Shown: positions 36,314 to 45,553 of the stretch, one piece after another
How the letters are laid out: each line of letters begins with the position of its first letter
Position numbering within the stretch: the stretch's first letter is position 1
NCBI GenBank assembly: GCA_030725745.1
Contig: JANRFH010000001.1
Coordinates: forward strand, 1 to 52,962
Length of the DNA stretch: 52,962 nt
Direction: 5' to 3'
Origin: Akkermansiaceae bacterium
GTDB lineage: Bacteria; Verrucomicrobiota; Verrucomicrobiia; Verrucomicrobiales; Akkermansiaceae
Translations under genes and position numbers: made by a program
The notes under the pieces: generated by a model
What the model was told of the DNA's origin: nothing
Databases searched by the model: none
What the model saw: the letters and a program-made list of their open reading frames with translations, nothing else

Positions 36314-38746
36314 GTGAAAACCGTAAAGATGTGCATGCATCTTCTTATGGCTCACAAAATCACTTCTGCAGTTTTTTGCCTGTTCCTCGGGCTTCATCAG
36401 TTTTCCATCGCGGAAACTTCCAAACCCATCGACTGGCCTGCCTTCATCGCCAGGCAGGACATGGTCTGGGACAAGGTTCCGACCCATTGGCTCGAAGCCC
36501 CGTATCTCGGCAACGGGATGCTCGGGTTGTTGGTTTTCCAAGAGGGTAAGAACGGGAGTAATCCGGAGTCTACGAACGATAAAAACGTCCTGTCCCTACA
36601 CCTGGGTAGGGGAGACTACTACGACAATCGTCCTCCTATCAATGGGAGCAACCATACCTGGATCTACCGTGGGAGACTGCCCATCGGGTTTTTCAAGATT
36701 CGCTCCGAAGGTGATGTGACTGGCGTCGACTGGCGTCTAGACCTCTGGAATGGGAAGCTCGTCGGCACGGTAAAAACCACTGCAGGCTCCTACACGATGG
36801 AGGGGCTGGTGCATGCGGACTTTGATTCTTTCATGTGGAATGTGACGGAGCAGGAAGGGGAAAAAGTTTCCTTCGAGTGGCAGCCGCAGGAAAGCTACTC
36901 GCACCCGCGCAGGGTTTGCGAGCAGGGGGTTGAGCGGGCGAAGGCGAAAGGCGAAGAGCCAAGTGATCTGCAGAAGAACTTCACCAAGATGCCGTATCCG
37001 AAGGCGCCTGAAGCGGAGGTCTTTGCTGAGGATGGCTATGATTTCTCTAGGCAGATTCTCTATGCTGATTCCGGCGAACAGATCACCGGATGGAAGGTCG
37101 TTTCTAATGATCGCTCGCACACGTTATTCGGAACTATCGCGTTCTCTCAGGAACTCGGTGTTTCCTTGCCGAAGGTAAAATCCGACCTGGCACGAACGCT
37201 CAAGGATGCGGCTGAAGGTAAATACGTCCCTGCCCACGAATCATGGTGGAACGCTTATTACCCGCAGAGCTTTGTCTCCTTGTCGGATGGTTTCTGGGAG
37301 CAGTTCTATTGGATCCAGATGTACAAGTTCGCCTCGGCAACACGTTCGAACGGCATGATGCTCGATGTGATGGGGCCGTGGTATCAGCCGGGTTTCTGGC
37401 CGATGATTTGGACGGATCTCAATGTGCAGCTGACCTACTGGACTCACCTGACGGCGAACCGCCTGAAGGTGGGCGAGTCTCTGGTGAACAAGACCGACCA
37501 ATACGCCGGAAACCTCATCAAAAATGTTCCCGAAGACTGGCAGGAAGACTGCCTGAATGCCGATACCATTTTCCCGGCGGATATGATCGCACCTGTCGGA
37601 AAAAGCGTGCCTGATCACATGGTCTGGATGCTGCATAACTACTGGCTGCAGTGCCGTTTCGCCGATGATGGTGAAAAGATGCGCGACGGCCTGTTTCCTC
37701 TTTTGAAGCGCGCGGTGAACACGTATTTGCGGTATCTCGAAGTCAATCCCCTCGATCTGGGAGACGGCAAGATCCACATCAAGAATAGCTGGTCACCGGA
37801 ATATCCCGGTGGGCGCGGGGTGGATATCAATTACACCATCGCCCTGATTCGATGGTCTTGTAGGACGCTTCTAGAGATCAATGAAGAGCACGGCCTCAAT
37901 GATCCAAAAGCAAAGGACTGGAAGCATCTTTTGGAAAATGTCGTTGATTTTCAGACGGATGAAACAGGTCTCCGTATCGGAAAGGACATTCCCTTCGACA
38001 AGGCGCACAGGCATTACTCGCACCTGCTTGCATTCTATCCGCTGTTCGACCTGACGCCGGACAAGGACAGGGATCTTCTTAAGCGTTCGGTGGATCACTG
38101 GCTGGCAGTCACTCAGAATGTGGATAACAAGAAAGACCAAGCAAGATCCGTCACAGGCTATACCTGCACCGGTGCCGCCTCCATGTATTCGGCGCTCGGA
38201 GATGGCAAGACGGCTCTGGAGTATCTGAACATCCTGCCCTTCCAGAATGTTTCCTGCACGACGATGTATGCCGAGGGGAACCCAGTGATCGAGAGTCCCT
38301 TTTCCGCCGCCACCGCGATACATGACATGTTGTTGCAGAGCTGGGACGGGCGTATCCGTATCATGCCAGCTGTTCCTCCATCTTGGAAGGATGTGCATTT
38401 CCGCTCTCTACTTTGCCAAGGTGGTGTGGAGGTCAGCGCCGAAAGATCTGGTGGGACGCTACGGGGAGCCGTGATTCATTCCCCGAATCGTGATCGCGAA
38501 GTGAGCTTCAAAATGGAGATGGAAAATCCTGCCTTCGTGCTGCTGGTAGCCGATGGGACAAAGACGGATGTGGCACTGAAAGCCGACGCTGAAGGCTTCT
38601 ACACCGCTTCGATTCCCGCTTCTGGATCACTGCTTGTTTCAGGCGGGCTTGAAGGAGCGGAGCCGATTAAGTCGTCCCCGGAAGATTCCAATATTTTCGG
38701 CTTCAGCCGAAAGTATGACGAGGTGATTTCGCGGCTCAAGAAATAG
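36314..38746 (+). CDS. Glycoside hydrolase family 95-like alpha-L-fucosidase, exported
   Basis: About 810 residues from GTG 36314; ATG 36329 and ATG 36347 (MAHKITSAVFCLFLGLHQF) are alternatives, and the last gives the cleanest signal peptide. GH95 landmarks: EAPYLGNGMLGLLVF in the N-terminal sandwich, WTDLNVQLTYW and SWSPEYPGGRGVD in the helical barrel, and HRHYSHLLAFYPL. The E of SWSPE fits the general acid. At the position of one conserved Asn in the Asn-x-Asn pair this protein has Asp (T-D-L-N), so substrate or mechanism could differ from 1,2-alpha-L-fucosidases. It is presumably periplasmic or outer-membrane, releasing fucose for the preceding operon. Confidence 0.88.
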   Translation: MKTVKMCMHLLMAHKITSAVFCLFLGLHQFSIAETSKPIDWPAFIARQDMVWDKVPTHWLEAPYLGNGMLGLLVFQEGKNGSNPESTNDKNVLSLHLGRGDYYDNRPPINGSNHTWIYRGRLPIGFFKIRSEGDVTGVDWRLDLWNGKLVGTVKTTAGSYTMEGLVHADFDSFMWNVTEQEGEKVSFEWQPQESYSHPRRVCEQGVERAKAKGEEPSDLQKNFTKMPYPKAPEAEVFAEDGYDFSRQILYADSGEQITGWKVVSNDRSHTLFGTIAFSQELGVSLPKVKSDLARTLKDAAEGKYVPAHESWWNAYYPQSFVSLSDGFWEQFYWIQMYKFASATRSNGMMLDVMGPWYQPGFWPMIWTDLNVQLTYWTHLTANRLKVGESLVNKTDQYAGNLIKNVPEDWQEDCLNADTIFPADMIAPVGKSVPDHMVWMLHNYWLQCRFADDGEKMRDGLFPLLKRAVNTYLRYLEVNPLDLGDGKIHIKNSWSPEYPGGRGVDINYTIALIRWSCRTLLEINEEHGLNDPKAKDWKHLLENVVDFQTDETGLRIGKDIPFDKAHRHYSHLLAFYPLFDLTPDKDRDLLKRSVDHWLAVTQNVDNKKDQARSVTGYTCTGAASMYSALGDGKTALEYLNILPFQNVSCTTMYAEGNPVIESPFSAATAIHDMLLQSWDGRIRIMPAVPPSWKDVHFRSLLCQGGVEVSAERSGGTLRGAVIHSPNRDREVSFKMEMENPAFVLLVADGTKTDVALKADAEGFYTASIPASGSLLVSGGLEGAEPIKSSPEDSNIFGFSRKYDEVISRLKK

Positions 38747-38832
38747 GCAGCGTTGTAACTTTCCAACCTGTTTGTTGGACACAAGGCGAGCGTGACGTTA
38801 GTTTTTCGTTATCTTTCAACTTACGAAAACCC

Positions 38833-40080
38833 ATGAATCATAAAAACCTGGGCAGTCTGCCCATCCGCTACTTTTCCGCCCTCGCATCCGCCGTAGCTCT
38901 TTCCAGTCCGGTGTTCGCCGGATCTTTTGCTGACGATTTGGCATTCATGTCGGAGCACACCGAGATTGTCCTGTTGGAAAAGGACGGAGCGGCAGTCGCC
39001 CTTGCCCCGGCATATCAGGGCAGGGTCATGACTAGTGCCGTGGATAAGGAAGATGGAGCCGGATTTGGCTGGATCAACCGTCCTGTCATCGAAAAAGGCT
39101 TCCTTTCAGATGAGGAGAAGGCAGGAAAACTTGAAGAGCATATCTACATTTTTGGTGGTGAAGAACGTTTCTGGCTGGGGCCCGAAGGCGGGCAGTTCGC
39201 ATTGTTCTTTAAGCCAGGAACCAAGTTTGAATTCTCCGATTGGACGACTCCTCCTGCCATCGATACCGACGCCTTTGCTGTCGTGGAAAAATCGGAAGAA
39301 TCCGCGAAATTCAGCCACGAGACTGAACTGGTCAATTACAGCGGCACGAAGTTCAAGGTGGGTATTGAGCGAACGGTGAAAATTCTAGGAGCAGATAATG
39401 CAGTAGATTTGATCGGCGGAGAGCTGAGCGAAGGACTTACGATGGTCGGCTACGAGACGGACAATGTGATCACCAACAAAGGTGAGGATGCGTGGAAGCC
39501 GGAGACGGGCTTACTATCCATCTGGATGCTCGGCATGTATAATCCATCGCCGACCACGACTGTGGTCATTCCTTTCGTAGAAGGGGATGAAGCAGAGCTT
39601 GGAGCCAAGGTCAAAGACGATTACTTCGGTAAGGTGCCGGAGGATTACTTGAAAGTTGAAGATGACGTTCTGTTCTTCAGAGGCGATGGAACCCGCCGCG
39701 GAAAGATCGGCATCACTCCCCAGCGGTCGAAAGGTATTGCTGGCAGCTACGATGCTGCGGGTAAGGTGCTCAATATCGTCACCTACAACGTCCAAGAGGC
39801 TCCCGAGGGCTTTGTGAACTCCGCATGGGAACTCCAGGAGAAGCCGTATGCAGGGGATGTGATCAATTCCTACAATGATGGCTCACCAGAGCCTGGAGTG
39901 GCGCCTTTGGGGCCATTCTACGAGCTTGAGACGTCTTCTCCTGCCGCTGCTCTTAAACCCGGAGGCACCATGCGCCACGTGCAGCGCACCTATCACATTC
40001 AAGGATCCGAGGAATCTCTGGACCCTATCGCCAAGAAACTCCTTGGCGTGGGGCTTGAGGAAATTAAAGGGAAGTTCTAG
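38833..40080 (+). CDS. Exported DUF6786-like protein
   Basis: 415 residues with a signal peptide (ALASAVALSSPVFAG, cleavage near residue 29). The body is beta-rich (AYQGRVMTSAVDK, GFGWINRPVIEKGF, GPEGGQFALFFKPG, TPQRSKGIAGSYDAAGKVLNIV), resembling mutarotase-like folds found beside carbohydrate genes. Assignment to DUF6786 is from memory. Its position after the GH95-like gene suggests a role in sugar handling. A small terminator follows at 40108-40126. Confidence 0.75.
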   Translation: MNHKNLGSLPIRYFSALASAVALSSPVFAGSFADDLAFMSEHTEIVLLEKDGAAVALAPAYQGRVMTSAVDKEDGAGFGWINRPVIEKGFLSDEEKAGKLEEHIYIFGGEERFWLGPEGGQFALFFKPGTKFEFSDWTTPPAIDTDAFAVVEKSEESAKFSHETELVNYSGTKFKVGIERTVKILGADNAVDLIGGELSEGLTMVGYETDNVITNKGEDAWKPETGLLSIWMLGMYNPSPTTTVVIPFVEGDEAELGAKVKDDYFGKVPEDYLKVEDDVLFFRGDGTRRGKIGITPQRSKGIAGSYDAAGKVLNIVTYNVQEAPEGFVNSAWELQEKPYAGDVINSYNDGSPEPGVAPLGPFYELETSSPAAALKPGGTMRHVQRTYHIQGSEESLDPIAKKLLGVGLEEIKGKF

Positions 40081-40107
40081 TCCTGCCCGGCCAAGGTGCT
40101 GAATTCA

Positions 40108-40126
40108 CCCAGAATCTGGGCTTTTT
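40108..40126 (+). terminator. Short terminator after the DUF6786-like gene
   Basis: CCCAGAATCTGGG followed by CTTTTTG, 28 bp after the stop codon. The stem is only five pairs. The rest of the 239-bp gap up to the VWA gene shows CCAAGGGA/TTCCTTGG near 40156 and no gene. Confidence 0.55.
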
Positions 40127-40319
40127 GTGGCGGAATTGCTCCCCCACGTATTCCAAGGGACGGACTTCCTTGGAAAGAAATGGTTTTACACCTTATATTC
40201 TGAGGCTAATTTTCTCTAAGAAAGGTGATCGGAAATTCGTTACACTCTAAAGGGTAACAGCCAACAGTAATAAAATTGCCTTACCTCCTCTCCCTGAATC
40301 TAACTCCCCAAAAGACCAT

Positions 40320-41375
40320 ATGAGTATCCATGCCCAAATCACTGAAGAAGCGCAGCAGCGCTTGGCTAAACAGAAGAGAGTCTCAACGATTTCGTCCTTC
40401 CTGATCGCCATCATGACCATCATCTTGATCGCTTTGGTCTTGGGCTTTTTCCTCCTTCCAAATCTCGGGAAGGACGACGTTCAGATTGTGACCTACAAGT
40501 CGAACATGGTGGATGAGAATGAGCCTGTGGCCGAAAAGGTTAAGACGAACGTCCAGCGCAAGCCTACCGCTCCTTCCTCCTCTCCTGTTAAGACCATCGT
40601 GGCGACGACAACCTCGCCCACTTCGATTCCCACCGTGGATGCTGTGGAAACTGTAGAAGCACTCGAATTTGGCGATGGTGATGATTTCGGAACGGGTTGG
40701 GGCGATGGAACCGACTTTGGTTCCGGCGGTGGAGCCTCTTTCTTCAATCAGAAGGTCAGTGCCTCGCGGATTGTCTATGTGATCGACTATTCCCGTTCGA
40801 TGACCCGCTTGGGTCGTAATGAACTGATGCGTGAAGAACTCACAAAATCGATCAAAGGCATCAGCCCCGGTACGCAATATCAGCTGATTTTCTTCGCAGG
40901 GCCATGGTGGGTGGCGGGTGATAAACTGAAGTTAGTCAATGATTTTGCAAATACCATCGAGGGGCAGAATGGCAAGACCTACGATTGGAAGGGCGGTAAA
41001 GGCAATGGTAGATCGGATATGGGGAAATTTGTTCCAGATTGGTTGCCTATGAGCGAAAGCAACATCTCGAAATCCGTCAAGGACATCAAGGATACGCCGC
41101 TTGCACTCGGCACAAAGTGGTCTGACCCGCTTGAGATGGCGATGAGGATGAAACCTACTCCCCAACTCATATTCTTTATGACGGATGGCATTGGAGGTAG
41201 CGTAGGAGACGTTGAAGATATTGCCAAAGAGGCAAAGAAAAAAGGAATCATCATCAATACGATTTCCCTGATCGAACCTGCCGCTGCGGAAGCGATGTTT
41301 AATCTCGCAAGCAAGACCGGCGGAGTCGCCACCCTCGTAGACGAGAGAGGAAAATCCAAGGAGATCAAGAAGTAG
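40320..41375 (+). CDS. Membrane-anchored VWA-like protein, first of a tandem pair
   Basis: 351 residues. One membrane helix at about 24-46 (FLIAIMTIILIALVLGFFLL) follows a short cytoplasmic start (MSIHAQITEEAQQRLAKQKR). A proline- and threonine-rich linker ends in a Gly-Asp-Phe stretch (GDGDDFGTGWGDGTDFG). The C-terminal VWA domain carries MIDAS residues D156-Y-S158-R-S160 and FFMTDGIGG. Roles of such proteins include partner binding at the membrane surface. Its paralogue starts 248 bp downstream and shares all features. Confidence 0.82.
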   Translation: MSIHAQITEEAQQRLAKQKRVSTISSFLIAIMTIILIALVLGFFLLPNLGKDDVQIVTYKSNMVDENEPVAEKVKTNVQRKPTAPSSSPVKTIVATTTSPTSIPTVDAVETVEALEFGDGDDFGTGWGDGTDFGSGGGASFFNQKVSASRIVYVIDYSRSMTRLGRNELMREELTKSIKGISPGTQYQLIFFAGPWWVAGDKLKLVNDFANTIEGQNGKTYDWKGGKGNGRSDMGKFVPDWLPMSESNISKSVKDIKDTPLALGTKWSDPLEMAMRMKPTPQLIFFMTDGIGGSVGDVEDIAKEAKKKGIIINTISLIEPAAAEAMFNLASKTGGVATLVDERGKSKEIKK

Positions 41376-41408
41376 CTTTCGAGTAGAGCACGGCTCTTAA
41401 TATAATCT

Positions 41409-41441
41409 GAGGTCTGGGATTTCCCCATGGCCTCTTTTTTG
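41409..41441 (+). terminator. Terminator between the two VWA genes
   Basis: GAGG-C-GGG and CCC-G-CCTC pair around ATTT and are followed by TTTTTT. The second gene therefore probably has its own promoter downstream. Confidence 0.75.
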
Positions 41442-41478
41442 TGCTGATTTTCTGCCGCTACACGGGGCGACGTGGATC

Positions 41479-41495
41479 GCGGTATCTGATACCGC
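41479..41495. promoter_or_regulatory. Perfect 8+8 palindrome upstream of the second VWA gene
   Basis: GCGGTATCTGATACCGC is a perfect inverted repeat around one T, 129 bp before the start of the second VWA gene, between the terminator and the start. It looks like a dimeric regulator site; no counterpart stands before the first gene. Confidence 0.4.
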
Positions 41496-41623
41496 TGTCG
41501 ATGGATTTCCATGGGTTCACGGGATGAATTTTCCCTAATGAATCCATTGTGGAGCGCGTTACACCCATCAGGAGACCAGTGCATTAACGCAAGCATCTCT
41601 CATCTACCAAACCCAAAAACCAA

Positions 41624-42685
41624 ATGAGTATCCACGCCCAAATCAGTGAAGAAGCCCGGCAGCATCTAGCAAAACAAAGGAGAGTCTCCACGGTTTCATC
41701 GTTTCTCATCGCCATTATGTCGATCGTCTTGGTCGCGCTGGTGCTTGGCTATTTCATCCTTCCAAATTTCTCAATAAAGGAGGAGGCGCTAGTGACCTAT
41801 GTACCGATCAAGGCAGATGAGAACGAGCCTACGGTAAATAAAGTCAAGACAGCTGTCGTTCGTAAGCCCACCGCGCCGTCCTCTTACCCGGTGAAGACCA
41901 TTGTCGCGACGACGAGCTCACCGATATCTATTCCCACTGTAGATGCCATACAGCCCGTTGAAACTTTGGAGTTTGGCGACGGCGATGGTTTCGGATCGGA
42001 CTTCGGTGATGGCACCGACTTCGGCCCCGGTGGCAGCGTTGCATTTTTCGGCCCGCAGGTGAGGGCGTCTCGCGTTGTCTATGTGATCGACTATTCGCTC
42101 TCAATGAAAGCATTGGGGCGTGATCCGCTGATGCGTGAAGAACTCGAGAAGTCTGTGAAAGGAATCAGCCCCGGGACTCTGTATCAGCTAATTTTCTTTG
42201 CTGGGCCGCATTGGATCGCAGGTGACGAGCTGATGATCAAAGATAAGTGGGCAGCGACCATCAAGGGGCAGGACGGCAAAACCTATGATTGGAAGGGCGG
42301 TGAGAACAACGGTGCGAAGGATATGGCAAAAACCTCCCCGGGCTGGCTGCCGATGAGCGAGAGCAACATCAAGAAGTCCGTGAAGGACATCAAGGATACG
42401 CCATTGAACCTCGGCACGAATTGGGGGCCGCCATTGGAAACTGCCATGAGGATGGATCCGGCTCCTCAACTCATTTTCTTCATGACCGACGGACTCACAG
42501 GCGGCGATGTCATGAAGCTCACGGACGACATTGCCAAAGAAGCAAAGAGGAAAGGGATCGTCATCAACACGATTTCCTTAATCGAGCCTGCCGCCGAGGC
42601 GGCTATGCATAACCTTGCGAGCAAGACCGGCGGAGTCGCCGCCCTCGTTGATAAGAAGGGCAAGTCACGGGAGATCACTAGGTAG
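41624..42685 (+). CDS. Membrane-anchored VWA-like protein, second of a tandem pair
   Basis: 353 residues, strongly similar to the preceding gene: the same N-terminus (MSIHAQISEEARQHLAKQRR), membrane helix, linker KPTAPSSYPVKTIVATT, Gly-Asp stretch and VWA domain with D156-Y-S158-L-S160. The differences are mainly in the linker and in loops near the MIDAS, as expected after duplication and divergence. It converges with pheT, whose stop lies 12 bp away. Confidence 0.82.
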   Translation: MSIHAQISEEARQHLAKQRRVSTVSSFLIAIMSIVLVALVLGYFILPNFSIKEEALVTYVPIKADENEPTVNKVKTAVVRKPTAPSSYPVKTIVATTSSPISIPTVDAIQPVETLEFGDGDGFGSDFGDGTDFGPGGSVAFFGPQVRASRVVYVIDYSLSMKALGRDPLMREELEKSVKGISPGTLYQLIFFAGPHWIAGDELMIKDKWAATIKGQDGKTYDWKGGENNGAKDMAKTSPGWLPMSESNIKKSVKDIKDTPLNLGTNWGPPLETAMRMDPAPQLIFFMTDGLTGGDVMKLTDDIAKEAKRKGIVINTISLIEPAAEAAMHNLASKTGGVAALVDKKGKSREITR

Positions 42686-42697
42686 AATCACGTGAGC

Positions 42698-45070
42698 CTA
42701 GCGGAATGTGAGACCTGAGACTTTTCCTAAAGCCTCCAAGACCTTCTTGTGTGCTGCATCGACGTCTTGCTGCTTCAGGGTGCGTGATGAATCGCGGTAG
42801 TTGAAGCGGTAGGCGATAGACTTGCGGTCTGCGGGAATTTTTTCCCCGGAAGGATCGGTGAAGAGGTCGAAGCATTCGTAGGAAACGAGCAGGGCTTCGT
42901 TGGCTTTTCCGAGGGCGGCTTCGATGTCTGCGTTGGGTGTATCTATACCGAGTTCCATGGCGGCATCGCGTGTCGAGCCGGGGAACTGGGGGAGGGGTTC
43001 GACTTGGAATTTCCCCAAGATGAGTTTGCGGAGTTTTCCGAGATCGAGTTCTGCGATGAACACCGGGTGGGTGAAATCGAGGTCGCGCTCACGTTTTAGT
43101 GATAGGCGGGCGAAGGCACCGATGGTCTGGTCACCGGCTTTGATATCGGCGGCGAGGGAGACGTTTTCTCTATCCTTGGGTTTCAGGGAAATGGCGTGTC
43201 CGGGAAGTAGGGCGGAGAGGATGGCTTTCGCATCGTAGAGATCCGCTGGGCGGTCTTTGGCTGCCCATGATGAAGGTGTGACATTTCCTGAGACGAGAAT
43301 CGCGAGGTTATCGCTTTCCTGATCCTTGGCTTTGCCGCCGCCAGCATTTCTGAAAACCCTGCCCATCTCGAAGAGGCGCAGGGATTTCGCCTGTTGGCGG
43401 GCATTGCGTTCTGCGGAGGCGACGAGGCCGGGGACGATGGAGGGGCGCATGATCGCGTGATCCTCGCTGAGCGGGGATTTTACGCGGATGATATCGCCAT
43501 CCTGGAGAGGGCGTAGCGGAAGGATGTCCGTCATCTGGTTTTCTGCGATTAGCTTGATGGTCTGGCACTCGTATAGGCCGAGTGCGGCGAGGCGGCGGCG
43601 CAGGATCATGTCTGCATCGTAGGCGGCATCCGTGTCGCTGGTCGGGACTAAGGTGGCACGGAGGCGCGAGGGGACGTTATCGAGACCATGGACACGGGTG
43701 ATTTCCTCCGCTAGGTCGATGTGGCGGGTGAGATCCTGGCGGAAGGAGGGGATAGCCCATTTTCCTTCGGCAAGCTTGTTGAGACCGAGGCGGGTGAGAA
43801 TTTCCTCGGCGGCTTCTGTGGAGATGGAGTCTCCTAAAAGGTGGTGGAGGCGATCGAGATCGAGAGTAACCGGGGATGGGGGTTCGGGAAGTTTGCCTGC
43901 GGTTTGAATGGAGCCGTCTGGAAGACGGCTTTCCATTAGTTTGATGGCGAGGGCAGCGGCGGGGAGCACTGCCTGTGGATCGGCTCCGCGCTCGAAGCGG
44001 TAGGACGAGTCAGAGGACAGGAAGGTGCGGCGCGAGGTGCGGCGGATGCCCGAAGGGGAGAAGTAGGCGGACTCCAGGAGGATGGAGGTGGTGGATTCCG
44101 TGACGCCGCTATCGAGTCCACCCATGACACCTGCAAGGGCGAGGGCGGCTCCTGATTTGTCGGAGATGAGGAGGTCTTCTGGGGTGAGGGTGTGTTCGCT
44201 TTCATCGAGGGCGATGAATTTTTCGCCGTCGGTCGCATGGCGGATGACGAGGGCACCGCTGACTTTTGATGCGTCGAATGCGTGGAGTGGTTGTCCGGTT
44301 TCGTGGAGGACGTAGTTGGTGATATCGACAACATTGTTGATGGGACGCAGGCCGATGGAAGTCAGGCGTTCCTTCAGCCAATCGGGGGATTCGGTAACAG
44401 TGACGTTATCAATGCGAGTGGCTGTGTAGAAAGGGCAAGCTTCGGCGGACTCGAGTTTGATGAAGTCCGCAGATGCGGCGGCTGTCGCTGTTTCCGGGGA
44501 TTTTTCGGTAAGCAGTGGCGTCTTGAGTAGGGTGGCGAGCTCGCGACCCATGCCGGCATGGGAAAGAAGATCCGGGCGGTTCGGCGTGACTTCCAGTTCG
44601 AGGAGGGTGTCTGAGTCGAAGAGGGTTTTTACGGGAACGCCGACCGGTGAGTCTTCCGGAAGGATCAATAGTCCGTCCTCGCCTTTCGGGAGTCCGATTT
44701 CCTCTGCGGCGGCGAGCATGCCTTTGGACTCCACTCCGCGCATCTTGGTTTCACCGATGACGAAGCCACCGAGATCCGCGCCGGGAAGGCAGCAGGGAAC
44801 TTTGTCACCGACTTTGTAATTTTTCGCACCACAGACGATCTGGCGGAGCTGGCCTTCACCGGCATCGACTTGGGTGACCTTGAGTTTGTCGGCATCTGGA
44901 TGCTGGACGGCTTCCATGATTTGACCGACGACGATTTTTTCCGAGGCAATGCCTTTAGTGACGATGCCTTCGACTTCCACACCGGCGAAGGTGAATAGGT
45001 CGGAGATTTCATCGATGGATTTCCCGGAGAGATCGAGGTGAGTGGAGAGCCAGTTTAGTGAAATATTCAT
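42698..45070 (-). CDS. pheT: Phenylalanyl-tRNA synthetase beta chain
   Basis: 790 residues, full length. The N-terminal OB-type tRNA-binding domain (IVVGQIMEAVQHPDADKLKVTQVDAG), B3/4 editing domain, B5 and the C-terminal FDX-ACB anticodon domain (KSIAYRFNYRDSSRTL) are present. With PheS it forms the alpha2-beta2 enzyme charging tRNA-Phe. It is normally adjacent to pheS; here a 471-bp inverted-repeat cassette with a GxxExxY gene stands between, in the same transcription direction. Confidence 0.95.
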   Translation of the reverse strand: MNISLNWLSTHLDLSGKSIDEISDLFTFAGVEVEGIVTKGIASEKIVVGQIMEAVQHPDADKLKVTQVDAGEGQLRQIVCGAKNYKVGDKVPCCLPGADLGGFVIGETKMRGVESKGMLAAAEEIGLPKGEDGLLILPEDSPVGVPVKTLFDSDTLLELEVTPNRPDLLSHAGMGRELATLLKTPLLTEKSPETATAAASADFIKLESAEACPFYTATRIDNVTVTESPDWLKERLTSIGLRPINNVVDITNYVLHETGQPLHAFDASKVSGALVIRHATDGEKFIALDESEHTLTPEDLLISDKSGAALALAGVMGGLDSGVTESTTSILLESAYFSPSGIRRTSRRTFLSSDSSYRFERGADPQAVLPAAALAIKLMESRLPDGSIQTAGKLPEPPSPVTLDLDRLHHLLGDSISTEAAEEILTRLGLNKLAEGKWAIPSFRQDLTRHIDLAEEITRVHGLDNVPSRLRATLVPTSDTDAAYDADMILRRRLAALGLYECQTIKLIAENQMTDILPLRPLQDGDIIRVKSPLSEDHAIMRPSIVPGLVASAERNARQQAKSLRLFEMGRVFRNAGGGKAKDQESDNLAILVSGNVTPSSWAAKDRPADLYDAKAILSALLPGHAISLKPKDRENVSLAADIKAGDQTIGAFARLSLKRERDLDFTHPVFIAELDLGKLRKLILGKFQVEPLPQFPGSTRDAAMELGIDTPNADIEAALGKANEALLVSYECFDLFTDPSGEKIPADRKSIAYRFNYRDSSRTLKQQDVDAAHKKVLEALGKVSGLTFR

Positions 45071-45080
45071 GGAGTTGGAA

Positions 45081-45551
45081 AATTTTGAACCGCCAAGTTC
45101 GCCAAGTAAGAAAAGTTAGGATTCTTGGTAGTTGTTGGCGATGCGCTTGATGCTTGATTTGAAATAGGTGGTGTTGAAATTGATGAGGAAGCCTAGGGGC
45201 TTATTGGAAAGTTTGAGGTAAGTCATCAACTGTGCTTGGTGGATGGGGATGATCTGATCGACTGCTTTTAGTTCGATGACGATGGAGTCGTTGACCAAGA
45301 GATCCATTCTGTATCCGACGTCGATGTTGATTCCGTCGTAGAAAACAGGCTGAGTTTTCTGTTTTTCAACAACGAGTCCCCGCTTCGTGAGTTCATGTGC
45401 AAGGCAGGCCTCATAAGCACTCTCCAGAAGCCCTGGCCCAAGCTCCTGATGAACCTTGAAAGCGCAGTCAACTACCATGGAGGCAATTTCATCAATCGAT
45501 TTCATCAGTCAGGAAACTTATCTTACTTGGCGAACTTGGCGGTTCAAAATT
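45081..45551 (-). mobile_element. Inverted-repeat cassette carrying a GxxExxY gene, inserted between pheS and pheT
   Basis: The outer 31 bp at each end are perfect inverted repeats (45081-45111 and 45521-45551), starting AATTTTGAACCGCCAAG. With one mismatch they extend to 37 bp (45081-45117 and 45515-45551). The right arm stops two bases before the pheS stop codon and the left arm ten bases before the pheT start. The only gene inside is the 129-codon GxxExxY gene, whose start lies nine bases inside one arm and whose stop lies within the inner edge of the other. No transposase and no obvious target duplication were found. Shorter and degenerate relatives of the arm lie at 48275-48303, 50954-50971 and 51082-51099. 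Confidence 0.9.
45116..45505 (-). CDS. GxxExxY family protein, PD-(D/E)xK nuclease-like
   Basis: 129 residues. The name motif is G25-L-L-E28-S-A-Y31 in HQELGPGLLESAYEACL. A nuclease-like core follows: D68 in GYRMDLLV, E78-L-K80 in IVIELKA, and Q92 in HQAQLMTYL. This spacing fits E28, D68, E78-x-K80 of the PD-(D/E)xK fold (PDDEXK_3 family). The biological role of the family is unknown. Here the gene is boxed by long inverted repeats between pheS and pheT and would be co-transcribed with them. The start at 45505 follows the arm by nine bases. All likely catalytic residues are intact. Confidence 0.88.
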   Translation of the reverse strand: MKSIDEIASMVVDCAFKVHQELGPGLLESAYEACLAHELTKRGLVVEKQKTQPVFYDGINIDVGYRMDLLVNDSIVIELKAVDQIIPIHQAQLMTYLKLSNKPLGFLINFNTTYFKSSIKRIANNYQES

Positions 45552-45553
45552 CT

